Below, piece after piece: positions 10,526 through 19,966 of a DNA stretch of 64,000 nt. The notes beneath the pieces are model-generated. The model did not search any database and was not told the DNA's origin. It saw nothing but the letters and a program-made list of their open reading frames with translations. The position numbers and the translations under genes were made by a program. Each line of letters opens with the position of its first letter. The first letter of the stretch is position 1. This DNA comes from Mycobacterium sp. ACS4054 (lineage in GTDB: Bacteria > Actinomycetota > Actinomycetes > Mycobacteriales > Mycobacteriaceae), in contig NZ_LZHV01000055.1 of assembly GCF_001667275.1 (NCBI RefSeq), forward strand, positions 62,001-126,000. The letters are read 5' to 3'.

Positions 10526-11245
10526 CTATCCCAGGGTCAGCAGCGCCCGGTCGATCGCGCTCTGCGTCTCCGCCGACGCCGTGCTGGCCACCGCGTCCAG
10601 GAAGCGGCTGGCGAGGTCGCGCACCTTCAGGTTGGTTTCCTGGGAACGCCACACCAGGATGTCGAACGCCCGCTCCGCGGTGATCCCGTAGGCGGCCATC
10701 AGCACGCCCTTCGCCTGTTCGATCCGGGCGCGCGCGTCGGCCACCGCCGACAGGACGTCGGTGATGTCGGAGTGCAAGGAGTCGGTGACGTCGACGTAGA
10801 ACCCGGACGTGCCGATCACGGTGCCGTGGTCGTCGACCGTCCGGTCGCCCGCGACGACGACGCAGTGGGTGTGCCCGTCGGCGTCGATGATGCGGTGCCG
10901 GCTGCTGAACGGCTTGCCCCGCAGCACCCGGTCCAGGACGGCGGCGACGTGCTCGCGGTCGTCGGGGTGCTTGTGCTTCAGGAACAGGTCCGTGGTGGGC
11001 TCGACCTGGCCCGGCCGGTACCCGTGCATCCGGGCGACCGCGTCCGACCACTCCCAGCGGTGGTCGGCCAGGAAGAACCGGAAGCGGCCGACGCTCTGCG
11101 GGTCGCCGAGGCCCAACACCAGGTCGACCGCGTTGAGGTCTTCCCGTTCGACCGCGTCGGACATGAGCGCCTCGCACGCGCCCGCGTCGCGGGCGGCCTC
11201 GCCGTTGCGCCGTTGAATGGCTTCATCTTCAAAGTTCACGTTCAT
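10526..11245 (-). CDS. PAS-ANTAR regulator (RNA-binding antiterminator type)
   Basis: The N-terminal half (about 60-155) is a PAS sensor: a W-E-W-S-D start, HPDDRE and a GFYVDVTD end. The C-terminal 60 residues form an ANTAR helical domain (ARARIEQAKGVLM, then AFDILVWRSQ and LASRFLD). ANTAR domains bind paired hairpins in nascent RNA and prevent termination. The ligand of this PAS domain is unknown. ATG 11245 is chosen over a start 24 codons upstream because AAAGG lies 9 bases before it (239 residues). It lies between the polyketide block and the sugar operon on the same strand, about 90 bases after the operon's last gene, so it may respond to or control either neighbour. Confidence 0.87.
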   Translation of the reverse strand: MNVNFEDEAIQRRNGEAARDAGACEALMSDAVEREDLNAVDLVLGLGDPQSVGRFRFFLADHRWEWSDAVARMHGYRPGQVEPTTDLFLKHKHPDDREHVAAVLDRVLRGKPFSSRHRIIDADGHTHCVVVAGDRTVDDHGTVIGTSGFYVDVTDSLHSDITDVLSAVADARARIEQAKGVLMAAYGITAERAFDILVWRSQETNLKVRDLASRFLDAVASTASAETQSAIDRALLTLG

Positions 11246-11331
11246 CACGCGTGGCCTTTCAGATGCGTAACTATGTCCTCGGGGTATCAATGCCCACTTT
11301 TCCGCGAAGCCATTCATCTATCAGGCTTTTA

Positions 11332-12438
11332 TCAGGCTTTCCGGTACGGCTCGGCGTCGGCGTGTTTGAACTCGAGGCCCAGGCCGGGCCGGCATTGATC
11401 CGGACGCAACGCGCCGCCGTCGGGGGCCAGCGCTCCGTCGAACAGCATGTGCTCGATGCGGTGGTGGTCGTGGAAGTACTCCAGGTGCCGCAGGTTGGGG
11501 ATCGCGGACGCCACGTGCGCGTGCAGGTTCGGGGCGCAGTGCCCCGACACGTCGACGTTGTGGGCGGCCGCCACGGCCGCGGCGCGCAGCCAGTCGGTGA
11601 TGCCGCCGCACCGCGTCACGTCGATTTGCAGGCAGTCGACCGCGCCCGTGGCGAGCATCCGGTTGAAGTAGGCCAGGTCGTAGCCGTACTCGCCGGCGGC
11701 GACGTCCGGCGTCACCTGGTCGCGCACCTCCCGTAACCCGGCGAGGTCGTCGGAGGACACCGGCTCCTCGAACCAGGTGACGTCGTGGTCGGCCATCGCG
11801 TGGGCCATCCGGATCGCCTGCTTGCGCCGGTAACCGCCGTTGGCGTCGACGTACAGTTCGACGTCCGACCCGATCGCCTTGCGCGACAGGGCGATTCGAT
11901 CGAGGTCGCGACGCTCGTCGGAGCCCCACGACTCGCCGATCTTGATCTTGACGCGCGGGATGTTCCACTCGTCGACCCAGCGCTCCAGCTGGGCGCGGGT
12001 GGTGCCCTCGTCATAGGTGGTGAAGCCGCCGCTGCCGTAGATCGGCACCGCGTCGTGCGCCATGCCGAGCAGCCGGCACACGGGAAGGCCCAGCAGCTTC
12101 CCCTTGAGGTCCCACAGCGCGGCGTCGACGGCCGAGATCGCGCACGACACCAGCCCGGGGCGCCCGTTGTTGCGCATCGCCCGCACCATCGCCTGCCACC
12201 GCCCTGGGACGTCGAGGGCGCCATGCCCGGTGATCTCGCCGGCGAGCGGCCCGTTGATCAGGGGTGCGCACGCGCCGTCGGCGTAGGTGTAGCCGATCCC
12301 GCGCCGGCCGCCCGCCGCCACCTCGGCCAGCACCAGGGTGGTCGACGACCAGGACAGCGTGCCGTCGGCTTCCGGTGCGTCGGTCGGGATTTCGTAGACC
12401 CGCGCGCTGACCTCGTCGATGCGGGCGTCGACGCTCAT
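11332..12438 (-). CDS. Enolase-superfamily enzyme (mandelate racemase/acid-sugar dehydratase type)
   Basis: 368 residues with the enolase-superfamily layout: an N-terminal capping domain, then a barrel. The catalytic Lys pair is in VKIKIG, the metal ligands are in YVDANGG, FEEPVS and AAGEYG, and the late His is in DVSGHCAPN. This is the pattern of enzymes that remove an alpha proton from sugar acids (dehydratase, racemase or cycloisomerase). The substrate cannot be read from sequence. ATG 12438 overlaps the SDR stop (ATGA), so this is the last gene of the sugar-oxidation operon. A much longer frame upstream is only the SDR gene read out of frame. Confidence 0.88.
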   Translation of the reverse strand: MSVDARIDEVSARVYEIPTDAPEADGTLSWSSTTLVLAEVAAGGRRGIGYTYADGACAPLINGPLAGEITGHGALDVPGRWQAMVRAMRNNGRPGLVSCAISAVDAALWDLKGKLLGLPVCRLLGMAHDAVPIYGSGGFTTYDEGTTRAQLERWVDEWNIPRVKIKIGESWGSDERRDLDRIALSRKAIGSDVELYVDANGGYRRKQAIRMAHAMADHDVTWFEEPVSSDDLAGLREVRDQVTPDVAAGEYGYDLAYFNRMLATGAVDCLQIDVTRCGGITDWLRAAAVAAAHNVDVSGHCAPNLHAHVASAIPNLRHLEYFHDHHRIEHMLFDGALAPDGGALRPDQCRPGLGLEFKHADAEPYRKA

Positions 12439-13442
12439 CGGGTCCACCGGCGCGCCGCGAGCCACGCGCCCAGCCCGGCCGCGCCGAGCGCGCCGGCGCC
12501 GCTGACGGCCGGGTGCTGCGACGCCCACAACTGCGGGCTCAGCGCGTGGGAGTTGGCGTCGAACCCGCCGTGGGCGCCGTGGTCGCTGCCCGGCTCTTCG
12601 TCTTGCGGCTGCCACAGGTTGTGCGGCCGCCCCGCGCCGACGGGCTGGTCGGTCTGCTGCGAGTCGTATCCGGTGCGGCCCAGGTAGCGGTCCAGCAGCG
12701 GCGCGACGAACTTCTGCGCCAGCAGCGTCACCATGGTGCTGTCGCCGACCCAATACTGTTTGCGCCCAGGATGATCGGCGGCGTACAGGACGCCGCGGGC
12801 GGCCACCTCGGGCTGATAGATCGGCGGCACGGGCTGGGGGTGGCGCGGCAACCGGGACAGCACCCAGGAGAACTGCGGGGTGTTGACCGCGGGCATCTGG
12901 GCCACGGTGATCCGCACCTTCGAACCCTCGTGCAGCAGCTCGCAGCGCACCGATTCGGTGAACCCGTTGATGGCGTGCTTGGCGCCGCAGTAGGCCGACT
13001 GCAGCGGGATGGACCGCTGGCTGAGCGCCGAGCCGACCTGCACGATGGTGCCGCGGTTGCGCGGGCGCATCTTGGCCAGCGCCGCCATGGTGCCGTGCAC
13101 GTAGCCCAGATAGGACACCTCGGTCACGCGTTTGAACTCCTCGGCGCTGATCTCGCTGAACGGTGCGAACACGGACGTGAAGGCGACATTGACCCACACG
13201 TCGATGGGGCCGAAGGCGGACTCGGTCTCGTCGGCGGCGGCGACAACGGCCGCGTGGTCGGCCACGTCGGTGGGGATGGTCAGCGCCTTGCCGCCACCGG
13301 ATTCGACGTCGCGGGCGGCGCCGTCGAGACCGGCGGATCCGCGGGCCAGCAGGGCGACGTTCGCCCCCCGCTGCCCGAACAATTGGGCGGTGGCGCGGCC
13401 GATTCCCGCGCTGGCCCCGGTGATAACCACTGTCTGCGTCAC
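12435..13442 (-). CDS. Short-chain dehydrogenase/reductase with C-terminal hydrophobic tail
   Basis: An NAD(P)-dependent SDR of 335 residues. The cofactor motif is TGASAGIG at residue 8, the NNAG position reads NVAF, and the catalytic Ser and YCGAK (YxxxK) are present near 145-165. After the core, about 80 extra residues end in an Ala/Gly-rich hydrophobic stretch and a basic tail, suggesting membrane attachment. The GTG start has AAAGGGGA 6 bases upstream. It lies 18 bases after the GH15 gene and overlaps the next gene. A role in oxidising or reducing an operon sugar intermediate is inference. Confidence 0.88.
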   Translation of the reverse strand: MTQTVVITGASAGIGRATAQLFGQRGANVALLARGSAGLDGAARDVESGGGKALTIPTDVADHAAVVAAADETESAFGPIDVWVNVAFTSVFAPFSEISAEEFKRVTEVSYLGYVHGTMAALAKMRPRNRGTIVQVGSALSQRSIPLQSAYCGAKHAINGFTESVRCELLHEGSKVRITVAQMPAVNTPQFSWVLSRLPRHPQPVPPIYQPEVAARGVLYAADHPGRKQYWVGDSTMVTLLAQKFVAPLLDRYLGRTGYDSQQTDQPVGAGRPHNLWQPQDEEPGSDHGAHGGFDANSHALSPQLWASQHPAVSGAGALGAAGLGAWLAARRWTR

Positions 13443-13460
13443 TGCAAATCCCCTTTCCGA

Positions 13461-15251
13461 TCAGTCATGGTGGACGCGGTCGTCGGCGAGGGTGGCCGTG
13501 CATTCGAGCATCAGCGCGTGCGCGAATGCCTGGGGGAGGTTGCCGCGCAGCTGGCGCTGCCGGACGTCGTATTCCTCGCAGAACAGTCCGGGCGGCCCGC
13601 AGGCGGCGCGGTTGCGTTCGAACCAGCGCACCGCGCAATGCGCGTGTCCCAGTTGGTGTTCGGCGAGCGCCATCATGAATCCGCAGAGCAGAAACGCCCC
13701 CTCGGCGTCGCCCAGGTCGCGCTCGTCGTGCCGGAAGCGGTACACGAACCCGTCGTCGGTGAGTTGCGTGCGCACGGCGTCCAGGGTCGCGCGGGTGCGC
13801 GCGTCGTCGGCGGGCACGGCGCCGCGCACGGGCGCCAGCAGCAGCGACGCGTCGACCCCGGCCAGCCGCGGGCTGCGTTGCCAGTAACCGCCCTGCGGGT
13901 GCAGGCCGGTGGCGGCGGTCTCGGCCAGGATGGCGTCGGCCAGCGAGGCGCAGGCGGCCACCTCGTGGCCGCCGCCCGCCACCTTGGCGATGGCGCGCAG
14001 CCCGGCCACGCAGGCCAGGCGGGACTGCGTCCAGTGCTCGTCGTCGATCTCCCAGATGCCGGCATCCGGTTCGCGCCAGCGCTTTTCGATCGCCCCGATG
14101 GCGGTCTGCGCGGCCCGCCAGCCCTCCGGGTCGAGCCGGCCGGCGTCACCCGCCCGGGCCAGCAGCTGCAGCGCCTCCCCGAACACATCGAGCTGGAATT
14201 GCTGATTCACCCAGTTGCCCACCTTGTCGCTGCCGCCCGGGTAGCCGGGCAGGTCGAGGGTTTCCTCGGCCGGCACGCTCTGCCCGGTGACGGTGTACGC
14301 GGGCTTGAGGTCGGGCCCGTGTTCGAGCAACCGGGCACCCACGAATCCGACCGCCCCGTCCAGCAATTCGGTCGCCCCGACGGTCGCGGCGGCGACGCCG
14401 GCGTAGACCTGGTCCCGGATCCACGCGTAGCGGTAGTCGTAGTTCCGGTTGGAGTGCGCGCGTTCGGGCAGGCTCATCGTGGCCGCGGCGACCATGCCGC
14501 CACCACTGCTGGTCAGCCCGCGCAGCACCGCGTAGGAGTGCCGCCCGTCGCGGGGGGCGATGGTGCAGTTCAGCTCCGGCATGCTGCGGTGCCACGCGGC
14601 CTCCGTTGCGTCCCAGGCGATGTCGGGGTCCTGCGGCCGCTCGGGCAGCGCGCGCTCGGAGAGCTCCAGCACCAAATCGTGCTGACCGCCCTCGTCGACG
14701 GTGATCTCGCAGGTGAGCAGTTCGCCGCGGCCGTGGCCCTTGACCGCGCGCGCGTCGCAACCGCCGAGCCAGCGCCACCGCAACCGTCCCGACTTCCCGC
14801 TCCACACCCCGTCGTCGACGCTCAGGTCACCGGCGCCGTGCCGGCCGAACCCCGCGCTCGGCTGCAGCACCACCCGCACGCGAGCGGTCCCGCGGCAGCC
14901 CAGCAGGCGGCGCAGCAGCACCACCCGGTCCGGGTCGCCCGGAAAGGCCAGCGCCTCACGGCATTCCACGATGCCGTCGCGGGTGATCCAGCGATTGCGC
15001 CAGATCAGGCTGCCCGGCTCGTAATAGCCGCCCCAGACGTGCCGCACGTCGGTCGGCGTGACCGCGTACACCCCGCCGCCACCGATGAGGTTGGAGAAGA
15101 CGGCGTCGGAATCCCAGCGCGGCGCGCACATCCATGCGACGTCGCCCTGGGGGCCGACCAGGGCGCCGCGCTCGCCGTCGGCGAGCAGCGCGTACTCGCG
15201 CAACACCCGGGGCGAGTAGGTCGCCTCCATGTCGATCGTGCGGTCAGCCAC
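13461..15251 (-). CDS. Glycoside hydrolase family 15 (glucoamylase/trehalase-like)
   Basis: A 596-residue protein with an N-terminal beta-sandwich region and a C-terminal (alpha/alpha)6 barrel. Recognisable GH15 blocks are the YRYAWIRDQ motif near 280, GNWVNQQFQLDVFGE near 350 and GIWEIDDEHW near 405. Family members hydrolyse terminal alpha-glucosidic bonds; mycobacterial relatives include trehalases. There is no signal peptide, so it is probably cytoplasmic. The GTG at 15251 overlaps the GMC stop by 8 bases; ATG 15230 is an alternative. In the operon it could supply free sugar for the oxidoreductases. Confidence 0.87.
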   Translation of the reverse strand: MADRTIDMEATYSPRVLREYALLADGERGALVGPQGDVAWMCAPRWDSDAVFSNLIGGGGVYAVTPTDVRHVWGGYYEPGSLIWRNRWITRDGIVECREALAFPGDPDRVVLLRRLLGCRGTARVRVVLQPSAGFGRHGAGDLSVDDGVWSGKSGRLRWRWLGGCDARAVKGHGRGELLTCEITVDEGGQHDLVLELSERALPERPQDPDIAWDATEAAWHRSMPELNCTIAPRDGRHSYAVLRGLTSSGGGMVAAATMSLPERAHSNRNYDYRYAWIRDQVYAGVAAATVGATELLDGAVGFVGARLLEHGPDLKPAYTVTGQSVPAEETLDLPGYPGGSDKVGNWVNQQFQLDVFGEALQLLARAGDAGRLDPEGWRAAQTAIGAIEKRWREPDAGIWEIDDEHWTQSRLACVAGLRAIAKVAGGGHEVAACASLADAILAETAATGLHPQGGYWQRSPRLAGVDASLLLAPVRGAVPADDARTRATLDAVRTQLTDDGFVYRFRHDERDLGDAEGAFLLCGFMMALAEHQLGHAHCAVRWFERNRAACGPPGLFCEEYDVRQRQLRGNLPQAFAHALMLECTATLADDRVHHD

Positions 15252-16947
15252 GGACCCCGGCCTCCGAGGGCCGCCTCGCCGGGGCGTCGCTGCGGATCTT
15301 CCCGGTCGCCATCCGTTCGGCCAGCCGCGAGGCCAACGCCATGATGGTCAACGCGGGGTTCGCCGAGCCCTGCGTCGGGCACACCGAGCCGTCGGCGAGG
15401 AACACGTTGGGAACGCCCCACACCCGGTGATCGGCGTCGACCACCGAGTTGTCCGGGCGGGTGCCCATGCGGGCCCCGCCGATCAGGTGGGCGAACCGCT
15501 CGATGGTCAGCACGTCCTGGGCGCCGGCCGCGTGCAGGATGTCGCCGATCACCTTGGTGGAGTAGGCCATGTTGGCCTTGTCGTTGTCGCACAGCGTGTA
15601 GTCGAATCGCGCCACCGGAAGGCCGTAGTGGTCGGTCTCGTCCGCGAGCGTGACGCGGTTGTCCGGCTGCGGCAACAGCTCGTTCAGCACGCCGATGGTG
15701 GCCCAGTGGTTGTAGTCGCGCATGTACTCCCGCAACGCCCGGCCCCAATGCCCGTCGGCGAGAACGTGTTCGGCCCAGCCTATCGGCATCGGGGACACGG
15801 TCTGGATGGCGAAGCCGCGGGCGAACCCCCGCGACGCGTCGGTCTCGTAGAACTGCTCCGAGGACACCTCCGGCGGTGGGGCCTTGTACATCCGGACCTC
15901 TTCGGACCATCGGCCCGCGGACTGCGTGGCGCCCTGCACCATGACGTAGCGGCCGACCTGATCGTCGTTGTTGCCCAAACCGTTTGGGAACCGCTCGCTG
16001 GCCGAGTTGAGCAGCAGGCGCGGGGTCTCGATGGAATACCCGGCGATCGCGACGACCTTGGCCCGCTGCAGCCGTTCGGTGCCGCCGGCCTCGTCGTAGT
16101 AGACCACCCCGCGCGCGGCGCCGGTCTCGTCGAGCTCGACCCGGGCGGCCATGCAGTTGGCGCGGATCTCCACCGAGTGCGCCAGCGCATCGGGCAGGTG
16201 CGTGACGTACGGGCTGGCCTTGGCGTTGACCTTGCAGCCCTGCAGGCAGTAGCCGCGGTAGATGCAGTGCGGGCGGTTACCGAAGGTGCCGTTGACGATG
16301 CCGACGGGCCCGACCCGCATCTCGATGCCGAGCTGCATGGCGCCCCGCCACAGCTTTGCCGCGGCGCCCGAAATCGGATGGGGCGAGAAGGAATACCGAT
16401 GGGGATAACCCCAGGGCCAGTTCTGCCCGGCCACCGGCAACTCCAGCTCGATGCGCTCGTAGTGCGGGCGGATGTCCTCGTAATCGATCGGCCAATCCGC
16501 CCCCACCCCGTCGAGGGTGTAGGTCTGCAGGTCGCTGGGATGGAAGCGCGGGGTGTAGCCCGCGTAGTGGACCATCGAACCGCCCACGCCCCGCCCGGAG
16601 TTGTTCTTGCCCAGTTCGATTGGGTCGTCGCCGCCGATGATGCGCTTTTGCGTCCAGTAGAGGGCGTGGGAGCCCGCCTCGTCGGAGACCCAGTCCTCGT
16701 CCGGGTGCCAGAACGGGCCCGCTTCGAGGATCACCACCCGCCAGCCCGCGCGCGCCAGCCGTTGGGCGAGCACCGATCCGCCGGCACCCGCGCCGACGAC
16801 CACCAGGTCGACCTCGTCGTCGTCGGCGTAGCGCCGCATGGTCTTTTCACCCGGCAGGTCGCGCGAATGCACGTCGAGCAGGAACCGCGAATCGTTGTCC
16901 TTCGGCTCGACCGCTCCTCTGAGCAGCCCGCGTAGTCGATCGCCCAT
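15244..16947 (-). CDS. GMC-family FAD-dependent oxidoreductase
   Basis: About 567 residues. The FAD dinucleotide motif VVGAGAGGSVLAQRL lies near residue 50 with the acidic strand end in ILEAG. The C-terminal GMC segment has NVFLADGSVCPTQGSANP, with the conserved Asn/Pro of the active site. Family members oxidise sugar or alcohol hydroxyls. ATG 16947 overlaps the stop of the upstream subunit-3-like gene (TGATG). Gluconate 2-dehydrogenases pair a GMC-type flavoprotein with a small subunit 3, so these two genes probably form a complex. No signal peptide is present. Confidence 0.92.
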   Translation of the reverse strand: MGDRLRGLLRGAVEPKDNDSRFLLDVHSRDLPGEKTMRRYADDDEVDLVVVGAGAGGSVLAQRLARAGWRVVILEAGPFWHPDEDWVSDEAGSHALYWTQKRIIGGDDPIELGKNNSGRGVGGSMVHYAGYTPRFHPSDLQTYTLDGVGADWPIDYEDIRPHYERIELELPVAGQNWPWGYPHRYSFSPHPISGAAAKLWRGAMQLGIEMRVGPVGIVNGTFGNRPHCIYRGYCLQGCKVNAKASPYVTHLPDALAHSVEIRANCMAARVELDETGAARGVVYYDEAGGTERLQRAKVVAIAGYSIETPRLLLNSASERFPNGLGNNDDQVGRYVMVQGATQSAGRWSEEVRMYKAPPPEVSSEQFYETDASRGFARGFAIQTVSPMPIGWAEHVLADGHWGRALREYMRDYNHWATIGVLNELLPQPDNRVTLADETDHYGLPVARFDYTLCDNDKANMAYSTKVIGDILHAAGAQDVLTIERFAHLIGGARMGTRPDNSVVDADHRVWGVPNVFLADGSVCPTQGSANPALTIMALASRLAERMATGKIRSDAPARRPSEAGVRG

Positions 16948-17693
16948 CACAGCTCACCGCGCTGCACGACGCGAACCGGGTCTTCGTCCGTGGCGCCCCG
17001 GGTCTCGAACGGTTCGCGCGCGGCGGCGGGACCGGTCGCGCCGCCGAGGCGCATGAAGCCGCGCGGGTAGGCGGGACCGCCGAACCCGATCTCGTTCCAG
17101 GCCCAGGGGTGGGAGTAGAAGCCGGACAACACCATTCGCATGCACACCGACCACGCGCGTTTGACGTTCAGGCGCGCCCAGGCACCGCCGTCCAGGTCGC
17201 CGTGGGAGAACTTATCGACGATCTCCTCGCGCGTCTCGGGGTCGGCGTCGGCGAACGACGCCCGGCCGTAGCGGCTGGAGGCGGTCTCGTCGAGACCGCG
17301 CAGCACCAGCCGCCACGTGTCGCGGTCGTCGGGCATGTCGGCGTACTGGTAACCGTCGAGCCGCCCGTCGGCGAGCTTGGAGTCGACGGACTCGGGCACC
17401 GGCACGCGCGGCTCGCGGTCCTGCGCCAGCGCCGTGTCGCAGAACGCGCGCAGGCACGGCTCCTCTTCGGCGGTGAAGAACCGCAGCGGGCCCGGCGGTT
17501 CCAGCCGGGCCAGCACCACCTTCTTGGTGGCTTGGTCCCACGTGTCGATGGTCTCCAGCACGTCGTAATCCGGGTAGCGCCCGATCATCTGGGGCGTGAC
17601 ACCCCGGCGCTGCTTGGGGAGCCAGGACGGGTGCGGGGGTTTGCGATCCGCGCGCAGGTTGGGCAGGTGATCGGGGCGCGACGTGTCGGCCAT
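16947..17693 (-). CDS. Gluconate 2-dehydrogenase subunit 3-like protein
   Basis: 248 residues starting at ATG 17693, only 5 bases after the upstream membrane gene. The central region (FFTAEEEPCLRAFCD, then a Lys/Asp-rich segment) and the C-terminal WAWNEIGFGGPAYPRG block are typical of the subunit-3 family. Unlike periplasmic relatives it shows no twin-arginine signal, so this version is probably cytoplasmic or depends on its partner. A longer frame reaching 17996 runs through the membrane gene and is rejected. The likely partner is the overlapping GMC oxidoreductase. Confidence 0.82.
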   Translation of the reverse strand: MADTSRPDHLPNLRADRKPPHPSWLPKQRRGVTPQMIGRYPDYDVLETIDTWDQATKKVVLARLEPPGPLRFFTAEEEPCLRAFCDTALAQDREPRVPVPESVDSKLADGRLDGYQYADMPDDRDTWRLVLRGLDETASSRYGRASFADADPETREEIVDKFSHGDLDGGAWARLNVKRAWSVCMRMVLSGFYSHPWAWNEIGFGGPAYPRGFMRLGGATGPAAAREPFETRGATDEDPVRVVQRGEL

Positions 17694-17698
17694 CGCGC

Positions 17699-18178
17699 TC
17701 AGCCCCGGAACCGTTCGCGCCGCAGGATGGAGGCCAGCAGCCCCATCGCCCCGACCATGCACATCAACCCCGGCGCCACGATCGGTGGGCCCATGGGCAC
17801 GTTGTAGGACGCGTTCTTCCACCCGCCGGGTTTGCGGGCCACGCCCCGGGCGTGCAGGTATTCGCCCAGCAGGCCGTTGGCGGTGTAGATGCCCGCCGTG
17901 ATCGGCAGCCAGAGTTTGGCCCAGCGGCGCGAGAAGACCCCGCCGATCCCGGCCACCACGACGGGCGGCGTCACCACGATCGGGCTCCACATCCACTTGT
18001 TGCCGAAACTCGCCTTGTAGTGCTCGAAATAGATTTCCGCCGTCGTGACCGCGGCCGCAATGGCCGTCAGCCCGGACAGCGAGCGTTCGAAGCGACCGTG
18101 CGCGACGTTGTAGAACGCCCGCTCGGTGAGGTGTTCGGCCTCGCCTGCGCGCCGTCCGCCGTTGCCTAACAACAACAT
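17699..18178 (-). CDS. Multi-pass membrane protein, first gene of sugar-oxidation operon
   Basis: 159 residues with about four hydrophobic segments (roughly 35-50, 65-85, 90-110 and 130-150). No named family recognised. The ATG at 18178 follows AGGAAGGA with good spacing. Being first in the operon, it could anchor the dehydrogenase or pass electrons to the membrane, but no heme or Cys ligand motif is evident, so this is speculation. Confidence 0.7.
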   Translation of the reverse strand: MLLLGNGGRRAGEAEHLTERAFYNVAHGRFERSLSGLTAIAAAVTTAEIYFEHYKASFGNKWMWSPIVVTPPVVVAGIGGVFSRRWAKLWLPITAGIYTANGLLGEYLHARGVARKPGGWKNASYNVPMGPPIVAPGLMCMVGAMGLLASILRRERFRG

Positions 18179-18523
18179 CTGGATTCCTTCCTGACGGGTC
18201 AGTTACTGGAGTCGCCGATGACCGTGCGAAATAGGTTGCAAAAGAAGAAGTTTCGGGTGCCGAGCCTGGCGAGTTGCCCTATTGCCCATGCGTCACCTCA
18301 CGTGGAGAAACGAAACACGCCCGAGCGGCCACCGCGCGATGACGACTCGCGATGACCGGCCCAGAAAGCTGGCACGCCCAGCTGTGTGTTTCAACCGAAG
18401 TGGTCCCGACGGCGCGTCGTGACCGAGGCGCACCGGGTGCGTACCCGATCCCCGATGTTGTAAACAGTCCGCTCGGTGTCGGATGGTGGCGTGTTGTCGG
18501 GCCGCCCGTGTAGTATCGAACAC
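18179..18523. other. Divergent intergenic region, 345 bases
   Basis: Lies between the sugar operon (minus) and the HNH gene (plus). It must hold both promoters. Only the HNH -10/SOS site at its right end is recognisable. A short repeat, CGCGATGAC, occurs twice near 18335-18355. Overlapping small minus-strand frames here have no ribosome site or recognisable product. Confidence 0.5.
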
Positions 18524-18531
18524 ATGTTCGA
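18511..18531 (+). promoter_or_regulatory. LexA (SOS) box and -10 element overlapping the HNH start codon
   Basis: TCGAAC-ACAT-GTTCGA at 18516-18531 is a perfect match to the mycobacterial SOS box TCGAAC-N4-GTTCGA. The overlapping TAGTAT at 18511-18516 is a good -10 whose start point would fall at ATG 18524, itself inside the box. LexA bound here would block both the promoter and the first codon. 13E12-family genes are known members of the mycobacterial SOS response. Confidence 0.88.
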
Positions 18532-19966
18532 ACAATGGCAAGCGTCGCGTCCACCGCCGGAGCCGGCGGTCCTACTGGGTCGCATGCGGGACGCCGGGCG
18601 GGCGGAGGGGGGGGCGGCCGCGGAACGTTTGGTGGCGGTCGCGGACTTGCTGGTGCTCCGCTGCCGGGAGTCGGGGGAGCGGGCGGACTGGGCGGCCGAC
18701 GCGTGGGATGCGGTGGCCGCGGAGGTGGGCGCGGCGTTGGGCTGCAGTCTGGCGATGGCGCACAGCTATCTGCGGTATGCGATGGCGATGCGTGAGCGGC
18801 TGCCGCAGGTGGGCAAGGCGTTCCAGGCCGGGGACATCGACTATCGGGCGTTTCAGACGATCGTCTTCCGCACCGACCTGGTCACCGATGCCGGGGTGTT
18901 GGAGCGGGTGGACGCGCGTGTCGCGGCGCTGCTATCGCGGCGGCCGTCACTGACCCGCGGCGGGTTGGGCGCGGCGGTCGACCGGGTGGTGGCGCTGGTG
19001 GACGCCGACGCGGTGCGCCGGGCCAAGGAGGCGATCGACGATCGCTTTGTCGACGTGCAAGCCAATGAGTCGGGGATGGCGTGGCTGACGGGCAGCGTGT
19101 TCGGCGCCGACGGGCATGCCCTGGATCGGCGGCTGGACGAGTTGGCCGCCGGCGTGTGTGGCGCCGATCCGCGCACCCAGCGGCAGCGGCGGGCCGATGC
19201 GCTCGGGGCGCTGGCCGCCGGTGCGGATCGGTTGGGCTGTCAGTGCGGGACGCCGGGCTGCGACGCCGGTGGGCGCACCGCGACCAATGTGGTGATCCAT
19301 GTGGTCGCCGAGCAGGCCACGGTCGGTGGCCGCGGCGCGGCCCCGGGTGTGCTGCCCGGCGTTGAGGGGCTCGTGCCGGCCGAGGTGATCGCTGAACTGG
19401 CGCGCACGGCCAAACTGGTGCCGCTGAGCGCCCCGGCGCAGGCCGAGCCGCGCTACATTCCCTCGGCCAAGCTGGCCGACTTCGTGCGGTGCCGGGACCT
19501 GACCTGCCGGGCGCCCGGATGCGATCGCCCGGCCGTCGACTGCGACATCGACCATACGGTCCCGTACGCCGAGGGTGGGGCGACGCATCCGTCGAACCTG
19601 AAATGTCTGTGCCGCCAACATCATTTGCTGAAAACGTTCTGGGGCTGGCGCGATCAGCAGCTGCCCGACGGCACGATGATCTGGCGGTTGCCCGGCGGGC
19701 ACACCTACGTCACCACCCCGGGCAGCGCGCTGTTGTTCCCCGGCCTGTGCGCGCCAACCGGCGACGCCCCGGTCCACCCGGCCGTAGAGCGCTGCGGCGA
19801 GCGCACCGCAATGATGCCGCGGCGCAACCGAACCCGCGCCCAGAACCGCGCCCACCGGGTCGCCGTCGAGCGCCGACACAACCGCGACGCCCGGCTGGCA
19901 CGAAAAACCAACGCCGCCAGCGGAATTGGACCTGCCCCACCCGACGACGACCCGCCGCCCTTCTAG
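18524..19966 (+). CDS. 13E12-repeat family protein (DUF222 plus HNH endonuclease domain)
   Basis: 480 residues. The N-terminal two-thirds is the helical DUF222 region. The C-terminal HNH nuclease fold (about 325-380) has two Cys pairs (CRDLTCRAPGC), the IDHTVPYAEGG core and CRQHHLLKT. The tail is rich in Arg/Asn/Pro. Family members occur in multiple copies in mycobacteria and some serve as phage attachment regions. ATG 18524 is chosen because it coincides with the predicted transcript start inside the SOS box; a start 16 codons earlier would lie upstream of the -10. A decayed copy of its 3' end lies at about 21.25-21.47 kb. Its 3' end directly abuts a cyclase remnant. Confidence 0.9.
   Translation: MFEQWQASRPPPEPAVLLGRMRDAGRAEGGAAAERLVAVADLLVLRCRESGERADWAADAWDAVAAEVGAALGCSLAMAHSYLRYAMAMRERLPQVGKAFQAGDIDYRAFQTIVFRTDLVTDAGVLERVDARVAALLSRRPSLTRGGLGAAVDRVVALVDADAVRRAKEAIDDRFVDVQANESGMAWLTGSVFGADGHALDRRLDELAAGVCGADPRTQRQRRADALGALAAGADRLGCQCGTPGCDAGGRTATNVVIHVVAEQATVGGRGAAPGVLPGVEGLVPAEVIAELARTAKLVPLSAPAQAEPRYIPSAKLADFVRCRDLTCRAPGCDRPAVDCDIDHTVPYAEGGATHPSNLKCLCRQHHLLKTFWGWRDQQLPDGTMIWRLPGGHTYVTTPGSALLFPGLCAPTGDAPVHPAVERCGERTAMMPRRNRTRAQNRAHRVAVERRHNRDARLARKTNAASGIGPAPPDDDPPPF

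Noticed and set aside
12513..15344. 943-codon plus-strand frame opposite the SDR and GH15 genes
   Set aside because: The minus strand carries two enzymes with complete motifs; the plus frame has none.
18279..18585. Overlapping small minus-strand ORFs before the HNH gene
   Set aside because: No ribosome sites, no recognisable product, and they overlap the SOS promoter and HNH start.
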